From NCBI GenBank assembly GCA_028279405.1, contig JANQNU010000010.1:109052-173051 (forward strand): a stretch of DNA of 64,000 nt. Direction: 5' to 3'. Of the stretch, positions 56,376-64,000 are shown piece by piece. Each line of letters opens with the position of its first letter. Within the stretch, counting starts at the first letter, position 1. The notes under the pieces were generated by a model. It was given only the letters and a program-made list of their open reading frames with translations. It did not search any database and had not been told where the DNA came from. The position numbers were made by a program, and so were the translations under genes. Source of the DNA: Phycisphaerae bacterium (GTDB taxonomy: Bacteria > Planctomycetota > Phycisphaerae > UBA1845 > Fen-1342).

Positions 56376-56710
56376 GCTTCACCTCCCAGACGTCCGATCC
56401 CCATCGGGACCGCTGCCAAAAGCGCGACGATAGCTGATTGGTCGCGCGGCGCCCAGCCGTTCCGCGGAAGGCTGCCCCCCACCAATGCACTCCCCACCGC
56501 CCCGCCGAGCGACACGCTGGGGCGGCTATCGGGTCGATCGCGAAACTTTTTTTCAGAACATGACCCCCGCGAACAGCCGGCGGGGCATGTGGTCCCGGGC
56601 GGACACCGGATCCCCTGTGACCATCCGGAACGAACCAAATGGTACCGCGAGTGCTCAATCGCAGACACGGTGCCGAGCAAACGGGCCGCGGCCCGCAAGG
56701 AGCAAGGATT

Positions 56711-57982
56711 ATGACAATGCGACGACGGTTGTGGTGTAGTGTGGTGGCGTGTGTCGTGGCGGCGATGGGGGTGACCGAGGTTCGGGCCGATAACGGCGAG
56801 CAACTTGGATTCATTGTCGATGAGGATTTCAGTACGTTCCTGACCGTCGACGGTGAGATTGTGTTCGACCTCTTCGGGCTGGTGGGCGACCTTCCAGGGT
56901 TCTTCGGGTTCATCAACACCAACTCGACGTTCCTCGCAGACATTGGCTTCTTCCGCGTCGCTAGCGCATTACCGGATCCCTTCGCTCTTTTCGAACTCGC
57001 CCAAGAACTCGGTGAGTTCACGGGCAGGTTCAAGCTCGTATACGCTCCCGATCCATTCGTCATGTACGAGTTGGACGTGCAAAACACGACGGACGCTCCC
57101 CAACAGTTTGAGCTGTCGATTTCACCGCCGATCGTCCCCGTGATTGGCGAAAACGTCGCGGACGCTCAACTGAGCATCAATCTCATCGATGCAAACAACG
57201 ACGGGACGGTCCGCCTCAGCCCGGGCGACGACGGGTTTCAACGCTTCTTCGTGATCGACGAGACGTTCGTGCTGCAGGATACCGGGATCAGCCTGGGCGA
57301 CGATATCTTCGAGATCGGCGTCACGGCCTTCTCTGCGCCGCTGACCAACGGGCCAAGTTCGGACACTGGCTGGCAGTTCATCGACGTCCTGCTGAACTTC
57401 ACTCTCTCGCCCGGCGACCGCGTGATCATCCGCGGCATGGCTGGGATCGGAAACCCGGGAACGTTCCTGCCGCAACTGGATGACGTCAACTTTTCCAGCC
57501 TGGACGCGCTAGACGACTGCGCCAGCGACGGGAACGACGACGATCAGGATGGCGTGCCCAACGGGTGCGATGTCTGCCCCGACGAAGACGACCTGATTGA
57601 CGAGAACGCCGACGGCACGCCGGACTGCGCCGAAGGCGCCGCGAGTGATGACGACGCGAATGATGATGACGTCGACCCTGACGACGAGCCGGACGCGGAC
57701 GACGGCGACGACGACCGGGATGGAAACGTTGGTGATGAAGACGCTGACGACGATGTGGATCGCAACGACGACCCCCCGCAAGCGAACGACGACAAGGACA
57801 ACGATACACCTGCGGAGGACGACGATGCCGCATCGACGGAAGACGACGCCCCCGCGCCGCCGCAACCGCCGAGTCTGCTCACGCTGTGCGGGTTCGGCGC
57901 GTTCAACGCGCTGCCGCTGATGTTCGCCGGATTGCTCGCATTGCACGGCAGAACGACCGCGCGACGCCGCCAATCGCCGTAA
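56711..57982 (+). CDS. Exported protein with acidic calcium-type repeat and Cys-containing C-terminal sorting tail
   Basis: 423 residues; AAGGAGCAAGGA before ATG 56711. Signal: LWCSVVACVVAAMGVTEVRA. A domain of about 230 residues (LGFIVDEDFSTFLTVDGEIV to LSPGDRVIIRGMAGIGNPG) is shared with the next gene. Then DDDQDGVPNGCDVCPDEDD, a thrombospondin-3-type unit, and about 100 residues that are almost all Asp/Glu. The tail is LLTLCGFGAFNALPLMFAG, LLALHG and an Arg cluster (TTARRRQSP). It has the three-part layout of sorting tails, with a CGFG motif instead of PEP. The sorting enzyme is not in the window. Confidence 0.8.
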   Translation: MTMRRRLWCSVVACVVAAMGVTEVRADNGEQLGFIVDEDFSTFLTVDGEIVFDLFGLVGDLPGFFGFINTNSTFLADIGFFRVASALPDPFALFELAQELGEFTGRFKLVYAPDPFVMYELDVQNTTDAPQQFELSISPPIVPVIGENVADAQLSINLIDANNDGTVRLSPGDDGFQRFFVIDETFVLQDTGISLGDDIFEIGVTAFSAPLTNGPSSDTGWQFIDVLLNFTLSPGDRVIIRGMAGIGNPGTFLPQLDDVNFSSLDALDDCASDGNDDDQDGVPNGCDVCPDEDDLIDENADGTPDCAEGAASDDDANDDDVDPDDEPDADDGDDDRDGNVGDEDADDDVDRNDDPPQANDDKDNDTPAEDDDAASTEDDAPAPPQPPSLLTLCGFGAFNALPLMFAGLLALHGRTTARRRQSP

Positions 57983-58091
57983 CTCCCAAACGATACAACC
58001 GCACGCCGGTTGGCGGAGCGGCATCGGCTGCCGCCCGCCGCCGGCCTTGATTGACCTTTGACCATTGATGTTTGATTCCGGAGGAGAACAA

Positions 58092-58961
58092 ATGACCAAG
58101 AATTCAGCACGTCTACTGTTGGGCGGCCTCCTGGCCGTGGGATTACTGAGCGGACCGCGCGCCGCGCATGCCGCCGGCGAAGGCCAGATCGGCTTCATCG
58201 TCGACAACGAATTCAGCACGTTTCTGTCGGCCAACGGCGAGCTCCTGATCGACCTCTTCGCGCCGCTGCGCGACCTGCCCAACTTCGACGGTTTTTTCAA
58301 CACCGAGTCACAGACGCTCGAAAAGATCGGTTTGTTCAATAACGTCGAAGGCCTCACACCAGGCCAGATCATGCAGGGCGCCGTTCGGAGCTTCAGTCTC
58401 ATTGGAGATGGAACGGCGGGATTCCGAATGGTGGTGAACCCCGACCCATTCATCCTGTACGAAGTGGAGATCGAGAACCCGACCGACGCACCGATGGACG
58501 TCGACCTCTCGATCTCGCCGCCGATCATCCCGGTACCCGGCACCAACAACGTAACCTCCGAGCTCAACGTCGAGTTGTTCGACGCCAACGGCGACGGGAT
58601 GGCGTTCATCAACGATCTGGATCAGGAGTTCTCGGTCTTCGATAGCGACTTCATCCTGCAAAATGCCGGCGTCGACATCCGCGACAGTATCGACCAGACC
58701 GGGCTCACTTCGTTCTTCAACGCCGAGACGACCGGTCCGACCGCGCCGTCTGCGCTTGGCTGGGAGTTCATGGACGTCTTCACGACCTTCACGCTGTCCC
58801 CCGGCGATCGCGTCGTACTGACGGGCATGGTGGGGATCGGCAACCCAGGTACGTTCTTTCCGCGATTGAGCCAGGTAAACTTCGCCGCCCTGCCGGAACC
58901 GTCAACCGCCGCGTTGCTGCTGGTCATTTCGGCGACGGGCATCTTGCGTCGACGGTACTGA
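58092..58961 (+). CDS. PEP-CTERM exported protein, paralogue of the preceding gene
   Basis: 289 residues; GGAGGAG upstream of ATG 58092. Signal: LLLGGLLAVGLLSGPRAAHA. Domain IGFIVDNEFSTFLSANGELL to LSPGDRVVLTGMVGIGNPG matches the previous gene's domain closely, including ELSISPP/DLSISPPI-type segments, so the two are tandem duplicates. It lacks the acidic linker and ends FAALPEPSTAALLLVISATG with ILRRRY, a PEP-CTERM tail for an exosortase. Confidence 0.85.
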   Translation: MTKNSARLLLGGLLAVGLLSGPRAAHAAGEGQIGFIVDNEFSTFLSANGELLIDLFAPLRDLPNFDGFFNTESQTLEKIGLFNNVEGLTPGQIMQGAVRSFSLIGDGTAGFRMVVNPDPFILYEVEIENPTDAPMDVDLSISPPIIPVPGTNNVTSELNVELFDANGDGMAFINDLDQEFSVFDSDFILQNAGVDIRDSIDQTGLTSFFNAETTGPTAPSALGWEFMDVFTTFTLSPGDRVVLTGMVGIGNPGTFFPRLSQVNFAALPEPSTAALLLVISATGILRRRY

Positions 58962-59041
58962 ACGGCCGGCGTGCGTAGCGCCGCGCTGTAGCTGCAAACC
59001 TCGATACCAACACCCCCGTGCGCAGACGACCCAGCGCCGCA

Positions 59042-59081
59042 GCCGACTGCGAAGTCGGCGCACGGGGCCGCCGATGGCCCC
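59042..59081 (+). promoter_or_regulatory. Two hairpins in the leader of the next gene
   Basis: GCCGACT/AGTCGGC (59042-59048 with 59053-59059, GCGA loop) and GGGGCC/GGCCCC (59064-59069 with 59076-59081). They end 3 bp before AAGGAG (59085-59090), the ribosome-binding site of the gene starting at 59100. They may end transcription from the PEP-CTERM gene or affect translation. Confidence 0.4.
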
Positions 59082-59099
59082 AACAAGGAGAATGACATC

Positions 59100-61490
59100 G
59101 TGAACTGCCTGTCGAATGACACGAATCCACGAAACACCCACGCTGAACGGAAGAAACGATCGACGCAACACGTCGGCATTGCCGCACTCTTGCTGATGCT
59201 CGGCGCGCACGCCGCAGCACGCGCCGAAGTCGGTGACCTGTTGGTGACGATCAATCACCCTCACGGACAGATCGCCCGCAGCGACTTCGGCGCAACGCTG
59301 GCAGCAACGGGGCCGTTTATTGTGGTCGGTGCGCCGCAAGACGAGGCGGATCCCGATCGGCCTGGATCGCTCGCTGGCGACGGTGCCGTCTGGGTCTTCG
59401 ATGCCCTCGGAAACCGCGTCTCGCTGATCCGTGCGCCGCGCGACATCACCGAAGACTTCGGCCGCAGTCTGGCCGTGTTGGACGGCGGACTCGTGCTGGT
59501 GGGAGCGCCCGAATCCGACGCCGGAAACCGCGGCGCATCCGGCGAAGCATACATCATCGATCCGCAGTCCGGCGCCGTGCCCACGATCGTCCCGAACCCG
59601 GAGCCCAATTTCCTCGCCGACTTCGGCCGCGCGGTCGCACAGGTCGGCGGCCCCGGCAGTGCATCACTGGCCGTCAGCGCCCCCCGCGGCAATTGTTCAG
59701 GCGGTCCCGGCGACATCGGCGCCGTCCACTCTTTCGTCGACGGCGCGTCCAGCCGAATCTGCAGCCCGCCTCCCGCAGGCAACGCCGATCGCTTCGGAAG
59801 CAGCATCGTCGGGCTGGGGAACAGCAAGATCGCGATCAGGGTCAGTGTCCCCCGACGAGTCCTGATCTACGACAATCTCAACGGCGCCGGTACCCCGTTG
59901 GAACTGCGAAATCCCGATCCCGCAAACGACGCCAGTTTCGGCACGGCACTCGCTGATTTCGAAGGAAACCTGCTGACATCTGGCCGGATCGGTAACGAAG
60001 GAAAAGTCTTCCTGATCGACTCCAACACTGGCAACATCATTCAGACCTACGAATCACCGCTCCCCGGTGCGCGCTTCTTCGGGGGCCCCATTGTCGTTGA
60101 CGGACGCCGTATTCTGATCGGTGACCCTGTCGCGCGAAACGACGACGGCGAGTTTGCCGGCGCCGTCTACGTCTTCGATGCCGAATCCGCGCAGCTTCTG
60201 CTGACCATCCCGAGCCCGACGCCGGATACCGAGGTCAGCTTCGGTAAAGCGGTCGCGGTTTCCGGAACCGACTACGTGATCAGCGAAAGCGGCCCTCCCG
60301 GCAACACCAGCACCGGCGTCATATACATCTTCGAAGGCTTTACCGACGACTGCAACAACAATGGTGTTCCGGACGACGACGATATCGCCAACGGGACCAG
60401 CACCGACTGCGACGACAACGGCATTCCCGACGAGTGCCAGGCCGACGCCGACGGAGACGGTGTGCCCGACGTTTGCGACGTGTGCCCCGACGGGGACGAT
60501 AACGTCGACAGCGACGGAGACGCCGTCCCCGACGACTGCGACATCTGTCTCGGCGCCGACGATAACCTGGACGCCGACGGCGACGAGATCCCGGACGGCT
60601 GCGACATCTGCCCTGGGTTCGATGACGCGCTCGATTCCGACCTTGACGGCGTGCCCGACGGATGCGACATCTGCCTGGGAGCCGACGACAACGTCGACGG
60701 AGACGGAGACGGCGTGCCCGACGGGTGCGACATCTGCCTCGCCGGCGACGACAACCTCGACGCCGACCTCGACGGCAACCCCGACGCGTGCGACCTCTGC
60801 CCGGGCGCGGACGACAACGAAGACTTCGACAACGACGGCGTGCCCGATGGTTGCGACATCTGCCTCGGTTTCGACGACAACGTCGACAGCGACAACGACG
60901 GCGTGCCAGACGGCTGCGATATCTGCCCCGGCGGAAATGACGCCAACGACGCCGACGGAGACGGCGTACCGGACGTTTGCGACGTCTGCCCCGGCTCGGA
61001 CGACGGCGCGGACGCCGATGCCGACGGCGCGCCCGACGGTTGTGATCGCTGCCCCGGATTCGACGACGCCATCGACTCCGACAACGACGGTACCCCCGAC
61101 GGCTGCGACCGCTGTCCCGGTAATGATGACAATGTCGACGCCGACCAGGATGGCATCCCGAACGGCTGCGATCGCTGCCCGGGATTCGACGACGCCCTCG
61201 ATGCGGACGCCGATGATGTGCCCGACGGCTGCGACCAGTGCCCCAACACCCAGCCGGGTATCCCGGTCGACGAAGTCGGCTGCCCCCTGATCGTCAAAAA
61301 CGGCGACCTGAATTGCGACGGCGCGATCGGCTTCGAGGATATCGACCCGTTTGTACTCGCGCTGGTCGATCCGGCGCGCTACGCCGAGCTGTTTCCCGGC
61401 TGCCCGATCGAGGCCGCGGACTGCAACTCCGACGGCCGCGTATCCGTCGGCGACATCGGCTGCTTCGTCGATCTGGTGATCGGCGAGTAA
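59100..61490 (+). CDS. Exported FG-GAP/thrombospondin-3 repeat protein with dockerin
   Basis: 796 residues starting at GTG 59100 (AAGGAG 9 nt upstream). A hydrophobic segment near 25-40 (HVGIAALLLMLGAHAAARA) acts as signal. Residues about 50-420 are beta-propeller FG-GAP-like repeats (DFGATLAATGPFIVVGAPQD, DFGRSLAVLDGGLVLVGAPE). Residues 459-710 are twelve perfect-length 21-residue units of the form CDICxGxDDNxDxDxDGxPDG, calcium-binding thrombospondin-3 type. A half unit CDQCPNTQPG follows. The end is a dockerin: NGDLNCDGAIGFEDIDPFVL and AADCNSDGRVSVGDIGCFVD. Likely a calcium-stiffened surface stalk. Confidence 0.88.
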   Translation: MNCLSNDTNPRNTHAERKKRSTQHVGIAALLLMLGAHAAARAEVGDLLVTINHPHGQIARSDFGATLAATGPFIVVGAPQDEADPDRPGSLAGDGAVWVFDALGNRVSLIRAPRDITEDFGRSLAVLDGGLVLVGAPESDAGNRGASGEAYIIDPQSGAVPTIVPNPEPNFLADFGRAVAQVGGPGSASLAVSAPRGNCSGGPGDIGAVHSFVDGASSRICSPPPAGNADRFGSSIVGLGNSKIAIRVSVPRRVLIYDNLNGAGTPLELRNPDPANDASFGTALADFEGNLLTSGRIGNEGKVFLIDSNTGNIIQTYESPLPGARFFGGPIVVDGRRILIGDPVARNDDGEFAGAVYVFDAESAQLLLTIPSPTPDTEVSFGKAVAVSGTDYVISESGPPGNTSTGVIYIFEGFTDDCNNNGVPDDDDIANGTSTDCDDNGIPDECQADADGDGVPDVCDVCPDGDDNVDSDGDAVPDDCDICLGADDNLDADGDEIPDGCDICPGFDDALDSDLDGVPDGCDICLGADDNVDGDGDGVPDGCDICLAGDDNLDADLDGNPDACDLCPGADDNEDFDNDGVPDGCDICLGFDDNVDSDNDGVPDGCDICPGGNDANDADGDGVPDVCDVCPGSDDGADADADGAPDGCDRCPGFDDAIDSDNDGTPDGCDRCPGNDDNVDADQDGIPNGCDRCPGFDDALDADADDVPDGCDQCPNTQPGIPVDEVGCPLIVKNGDLNCDGAIGFEDIDPFVLALVDPARYAELFPGCPIEAADCNSDGRVSVGDIGCFVDLVIGE
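60474..61229 (+). repeat. Twelve tandem 63-bp coding repeats
   Basis: Each 63-bp unit starts at a TGC codon and encodes one 21-residue CDxC...PDG calcium-binding unit; twelve units fill 756 bp with no length variation. The DNA is less alike than the protein, so the units are old rather than freshly copied. Confidence 0.85.
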
Positions 61491-61516
61491 CGCCGCGCTC
61501 CAGACAACCCCTCCAC

Positions 61517-61586
61517 GGGGAGTACGGGACATTGCCACGGCCGACCCCAGCAGCCGGCCGTTGCGGGAAAGAAGCCCGTACTCCCC
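61517..61586. terminator. Long inverted repeat, possible bidirectional terminator
   Basis: GGGGAGTACGGG at 61517-61528 is perfectly complementary to CCCGTACTCCCC at 61575-61586, with an inner CGGCC/GGCCG pairing. It begins 26 bp after the stop of the repeat protein. No T-run, so a strong RNA structure or protein-binding site are alternatives. Confidence 0.5.
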
Positions 61587-61755
61587 ATCATTGTCCTGAC
61601 AAGCCCGTCTCGCCCGACGTCACCCGTCGTTCAACGACAAGCAGGATCTCGCAAGACAGATGACGGCCTGCGGGCTACGATTTGGCGCGAAGTCGGCCAA
61701 AGTGGCGCGCGGCGCCTGAACCCGTCGTGCGTCGGCGAACAAGGAGGCTCAAATC

Positions 61756-62121
61756 ATGTCGCGGGATGCAGCCGTGTATCGGTGGTCCGCTCTCGAAAGC
61801 GATCAACCAATGCCACAGATCGACCGACGACGTGTGATCGGCACGCACGCCATGCTCTCCCATCTCGTGCTCGGGAAGGGAATCGTCGTCCCGGTGCATG
61901 CACACGAGAACGAACAGTTCGCGATCGTGCTGGATGGCCACGTGCGATTTACACTCGAAGATGACCACGGCGCAACGCGCACTGCCGACGTCCGCGCCGG
62001 GGAGATGCTGCACCTGCCGCCCAACGTACGACACGGTGCGACAGCAGTCGAAACATCGACCGTCATCGACGTGTTCGCGCCGCCCAGCGACAACACTGGT
62101 GTCGATGCGCCGCGCGGCTAG
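61756..62121 (+). CDS. Cupin-domain protein
   Basis: 121 residues; strong AAGGAGG 7-8 nt before ATG 61756. Single cupin barrel: motif 1 VPVHAHENEQFAIVLDGHVR (His48, His50, Glu53 or nearby as metal ligands), motif 2 AGEMLHLPPNVRHG with His93. Small single-cupin proteins bind a metal and a small ligand; function not assignable. Probably cytoplasmic. It stands alone between exported proteins. Confidence 0.85.
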   Translation: MSRDAAVYRWSALESDQPMPQIDRRRVIGTHAMLSHLVLGKGIVVPVHAHENEQFAIVLDGHVRFTLEDDHGATRTADVRAGEMLHLPPNVRHGATAVETSTVIDVFAPPSDNTGVDAPRG

Positions 62122-62388
62122 CACCGCCTCAAACACCATCACGTACACGCGCGACGCCACCCAGCCGTACCACGTACGGTCCATCTCCCGACGAGTTTTC
62201 GACGACCTCCGATGTCGGGAATTGGATAATCCGACAGCCGCTGCCGCGCCAAAAAACGCGCATCTCGCTGCCGGACAGGGCCAAAACGCACAATGGCGCC
62301 CGCGTCGAAGTAAGTTTCCGGAATCGTGCTGATGACAAGAGTAAAATAGTCGACCTGCAAGTCATGTACGAACTGAGGAGGGAACGTC

Positions 62389-63876
62389 ATGTGGCACTTC
62401 GCCGTCTCGCTCCTGTCAATCGGAGCCGTACCCAGCGTCTCGGACGTCGCGACCCACGCGGAAAACCCGTTCAGCGGCACGGTGGGTGAAAAGATCGTCG
62501 CCTTCGGGCGCATCGAGCAGTGTATCTTCGGCCCCACAATCTTCGTACCGGATGACGGTCGCGGCCCCTTCGTGATCGAGGCCGACGGATTCGCGGTCGG
62601 CGAAACGGTCTTCGTTACCGGCTACGTCGGCGTATTCCCTCGTTTCTGCGACAACGCCTTCCTGCCCAACATCGAGATCGACGGGATCGAGCCAGCCTTC
62701 GCGGATTGCGGCGTCCTGAGAATCACCAACGACGGAACCCCACGATTGTTCGCGGACGACGGGCGGGCGCTGTCATTGACGAGCGACGGCGGGCTCCCCG
62801 ACGGTTCGAGCATCTTCGTCCGCGGCGTCATCCAGTCGAAACTGAACGACGTGCCGCGGATCATTGCCGAGACCGTCGACGTGTGCTTCTCCGCCGTCGG
62901 GCGCCTCGAACGCACCGCCGACTGCACGCTGCTGGTCACCAGCAACGGCGAAACGTTCGCAATCGAGAACGCATCGAACGCCCGCAACGGCGCGTTCGTC
63001 GTCGCCAAAGGCGTGGCACTCGAGGATTGCGCCGGATTCGATTGCCGCGGTCACTGCGTGGCCAAGAACACGATCGGTCGCGCCTTCGGCGGCGCCGGAC
63101 GGATCACGAAAGTTGCCCCCGATGGCGCCGTCGTCGCGCCAAACATCGTCGCCGGGTTGGCACCGCTCACAATCGAAAACCGTGGCGCGTTCGGCGTCGG
63201 TGACGACGTGTTCGTGCTCGGCAGCGCAACGCGCGATGCGATGGGCAGACCGGACCACGTGCGCGGAAATGAGATTCACGCGGCATTCGCCGGCTTCGGT
63301 GCAATCACGGCCATCGTGAACGGCCGGCCACGGTTCAGCGCCGACGACGGCCGCGTGTTCTTTCTACAAACACAAGGCGCGGCAACCGTCGACGAACGCA
63401 TCTACGTCACCGGCGTCATCGACAACAACCGCGGTATCGGCGATACGCGCCGGCTCACCTTCAATACGGTGAACGACACGTTCTTCGGGAAGACGCTCGT
63501 CCAACCAGGCATCGAGTGCACGCCGGTCGCAGTCATCGACGGCCAAGGCTGGTCATTGATCGGCTTGCCGAGCAATGTCGTCAACCGCGCATGGATCATC
63601 GAAGGTATCAAGAACACCCCCTGCGACCTGATCTGTCTCGATCCGTGTTTCGGCGTCACGCGCGCCGGCGTTGCCGTGCCCGCGCCCGGGGACATGAACT
63701 GCGACGGAATCGTCGGCGTCGGCGACGTCAACGGATTCGTCCTGGCGCTGACCGACATCGCGCTGTACACCGAACTGTTCCCCCTGTGCCAGCCGGGCGC
63801 CGCAGACGTCAGCAACGACGGCAACATCTCCTTTGCCGACCTGAACGAGTTCGTCGAACTGCTGACCGGTCAGTAA
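62389..63876 (+). CDS. Exported protein with five tandem OB-like repeats and a dockerin
   Basis: 495 residues; AGGAGGG before ATG 62389. A short hydrophobic start (HFAVSLLSIGAVPSVS) may be a signal. The body is five repeats of about 65-75 residues, each of the pattern G-x-I-hydrophobic strands...VFVTGYV: starting at FGRIEQCIFG, GVLRITNDGT, VGRLERTADC, AGRITKVAPD and FGAITAIVNG, and ending in VFVTGYV, IFVRGVI, FVVAKGV, VFVLGSA and IYVTGVI. They look like OB-fold units. The C-terminus is a dockerin: GDMNCDGIVGVGDVNGFVLA and AADVSNDGNISFADLNEFVE. Ligand unknown. Confidence 0.75.
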   Translation: MWHFAVSLLSIGAVPSVSDVATHAENPFSGTVGEKIVAFGRIEQCIFGPTIFVPDDGRGPFVIEADGFAVGETVFVTGYVGVFPRFCDNAFLPNIEIDGIEPAFADCGVLRITNDGTPRLFADDGRALSLTSDGGLPDGSSIFVRGVIQSKLNDVPRIIAETVDVCFSAVGRLERTADCTLLVTSNGETFAIENASNARNGAFVVAKGVALEDCAGFDCRGHCVAKNTIGRAFGGAGRITKVAPDGAVVAPNIVAGLAPLTIENRGAFGVGDDVFVLGSATRDAMGRPDHVRGNEIHAAFAGFGAITAIVNGRPRFSADDGRVFFLQTQGAATVDERIYVTGVIDNNRGIGDTRRLTFNTVNDTFFGKTLVQPGIECTPVAVIDGQGWSLIGLPSNVVNRAWIIEGIKNTPCDLICLDPCFGVTRAGVAVPAPGDMNCDGIVGVGDVNGFVLALTDIALYTELFPLCQPGAADVSNDGNISFADLNEFVELLTGQ

Positions 63877-63936
63877 ACACAATGATAGGCGCCGCGTCGC
63901 TAGGTGCCCCACCCTTCTAGATTGGGATGAACGTCC

Positions 63937-64000
63937 GTTGCTCCTTGGCTGGTATAACGACCAGCCGAGGAGTTTTGAAGTTGCCTTCAAAAGGAGCAAC
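63937..64000. repeat. Cloverleaf-like inverted repeat at the window end
   Basis: GTTGCTCCTT (63937-63946) pairs with AAGGAGCAAC (63991-64000). Inside are GGCTGG/CCAGCC (63947-63952 with 63961-63966) and TTTTGAAG/CTTCAAAA (63973-63980 with 63985-63992). Together they form a three-way junction, with the last stem overlapping the outer one by two bases. Just upstream (63904-63917) is a partial copy of the dispersed TGCCCCACCCTT repeat. It may be a terminator, a REP-like element or the edge of a mobile element cut by the window. Confidence 0.5.

Noticed and set aside
60474..61229. Possible CRISPR or satellite array
   Set aside because: The 63-bp periodicity is fully explained by coding repeats of 21 residues, with no unrelated spacers.
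60054..61538. 494-codon minus-strand frame over the calcium-repeat gene
   Set aside because: Its Val/Ala/Gly repeats are the antisense reading of the 63-bp coding repeats; no start signal.
1..64000. tRNA, rRNA or riboswitch genes
   Set aside because: The larger gaps were read on both strands; no T-loop or acceptor-stem pattern, rRNA core or known riboswitch core was recognised by eye. A covariance-model scan was not possible.

Overview
The window is high-GC bacterial DNA that looks like a planctomycete. The evidence is several sigma-factor/Ser-Thr-kinase pairs with TPR tails, a DUF1800/DUF1501 Tat-signal pair, many exported proteins ending in dockerin, PEP-CTERM or similar tails, and calcium-binding thrombospondin-type-3 repeats. 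Phylum is inferred from gene content only; there is no rRNA or tRNA in the window.

Layout. 1-850: a small arsenic/metalloid-type module (ArsR repressor plus an exported low-molecular-weight-phosphatase-like protein cut by the window edge). 1.2-4.6 kb: first ECF sigma/kinase pair. 5.0-8.4 kb: DUF1800 and DUF1501 proteins. 9.1-18.8 kb: a five-gene block (DUF4132, SWIM zinc finger, VWA, DUF5682, MoxR-type AAA ATPase) matching the gene content of the poorly understood E. coli yehI/yehLMPQ set. 18.8-20.6 kb: a decayed stretch holding a broken small gene, a frameshifted PAAR-repeat gene and a frameshifted membrane protein. 20.6-28.8 kb: two more ECF/kinase pairs around an exported 'YQG' domain protein. 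29-37.7 kb: a GH99-like/LamG protein, an orphan gene, a cohesin-like and a dockerin protein, and two YQG proteins. 37.8-46.5 kb: a fourth ECF/kinase pair, then a different ECF sigma gene overlapping a giant alpha-2-macroglobulin that carries an anti-sigma-type zinc finger at its N-terminus. 46.6-49.3 kb: a PLP fold-type IV aminotransferase homologue whose catalytic lysine position reads His, a P-loop sulfotransferase-like protein and a short nucleotide-sugar dehydrogenase. 49.6-52.3 kb: a fourth YQG protein and a secreted metzincin. 52.5-56.4 kb: MarR regulator, frameshifted carboxymuconolactone-decarboxylase gene, B12-binding-type radical SAM protein and UPF0173 hydrolase. 56.7-63.9 kb: exported proteins with sorting tails, thrombospondin-3 repeats, a cupin and dockerins.

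How the parts fit. The main theme is sensing coupled to the cell surface. Four sigma genes sit directly before kinases that have one membrane span and a long TPR region. A fifth sigma gene overlaps a gene whose product appears to be anti-sigma factor, membrane anchor and alpha-2-macroglobulin in one chain. Around them lie exported proteins of a shared paralogous family that may be targets or ligands; that link is inferred from position only.

The strongest candidates for something undescribed are the anti-sigma/alpha-2-macroglobulin fusion at 41140-46511, the yeh-like five-component set at 9075-18758, and the Lys-to-His aminotransferase next to the sulfotransferase. Several genes (PAAR, its neighbour, the decarboxylase and the small gene before moxR) are broken by single-base changes, so either real decay or assembly errors must be considered.
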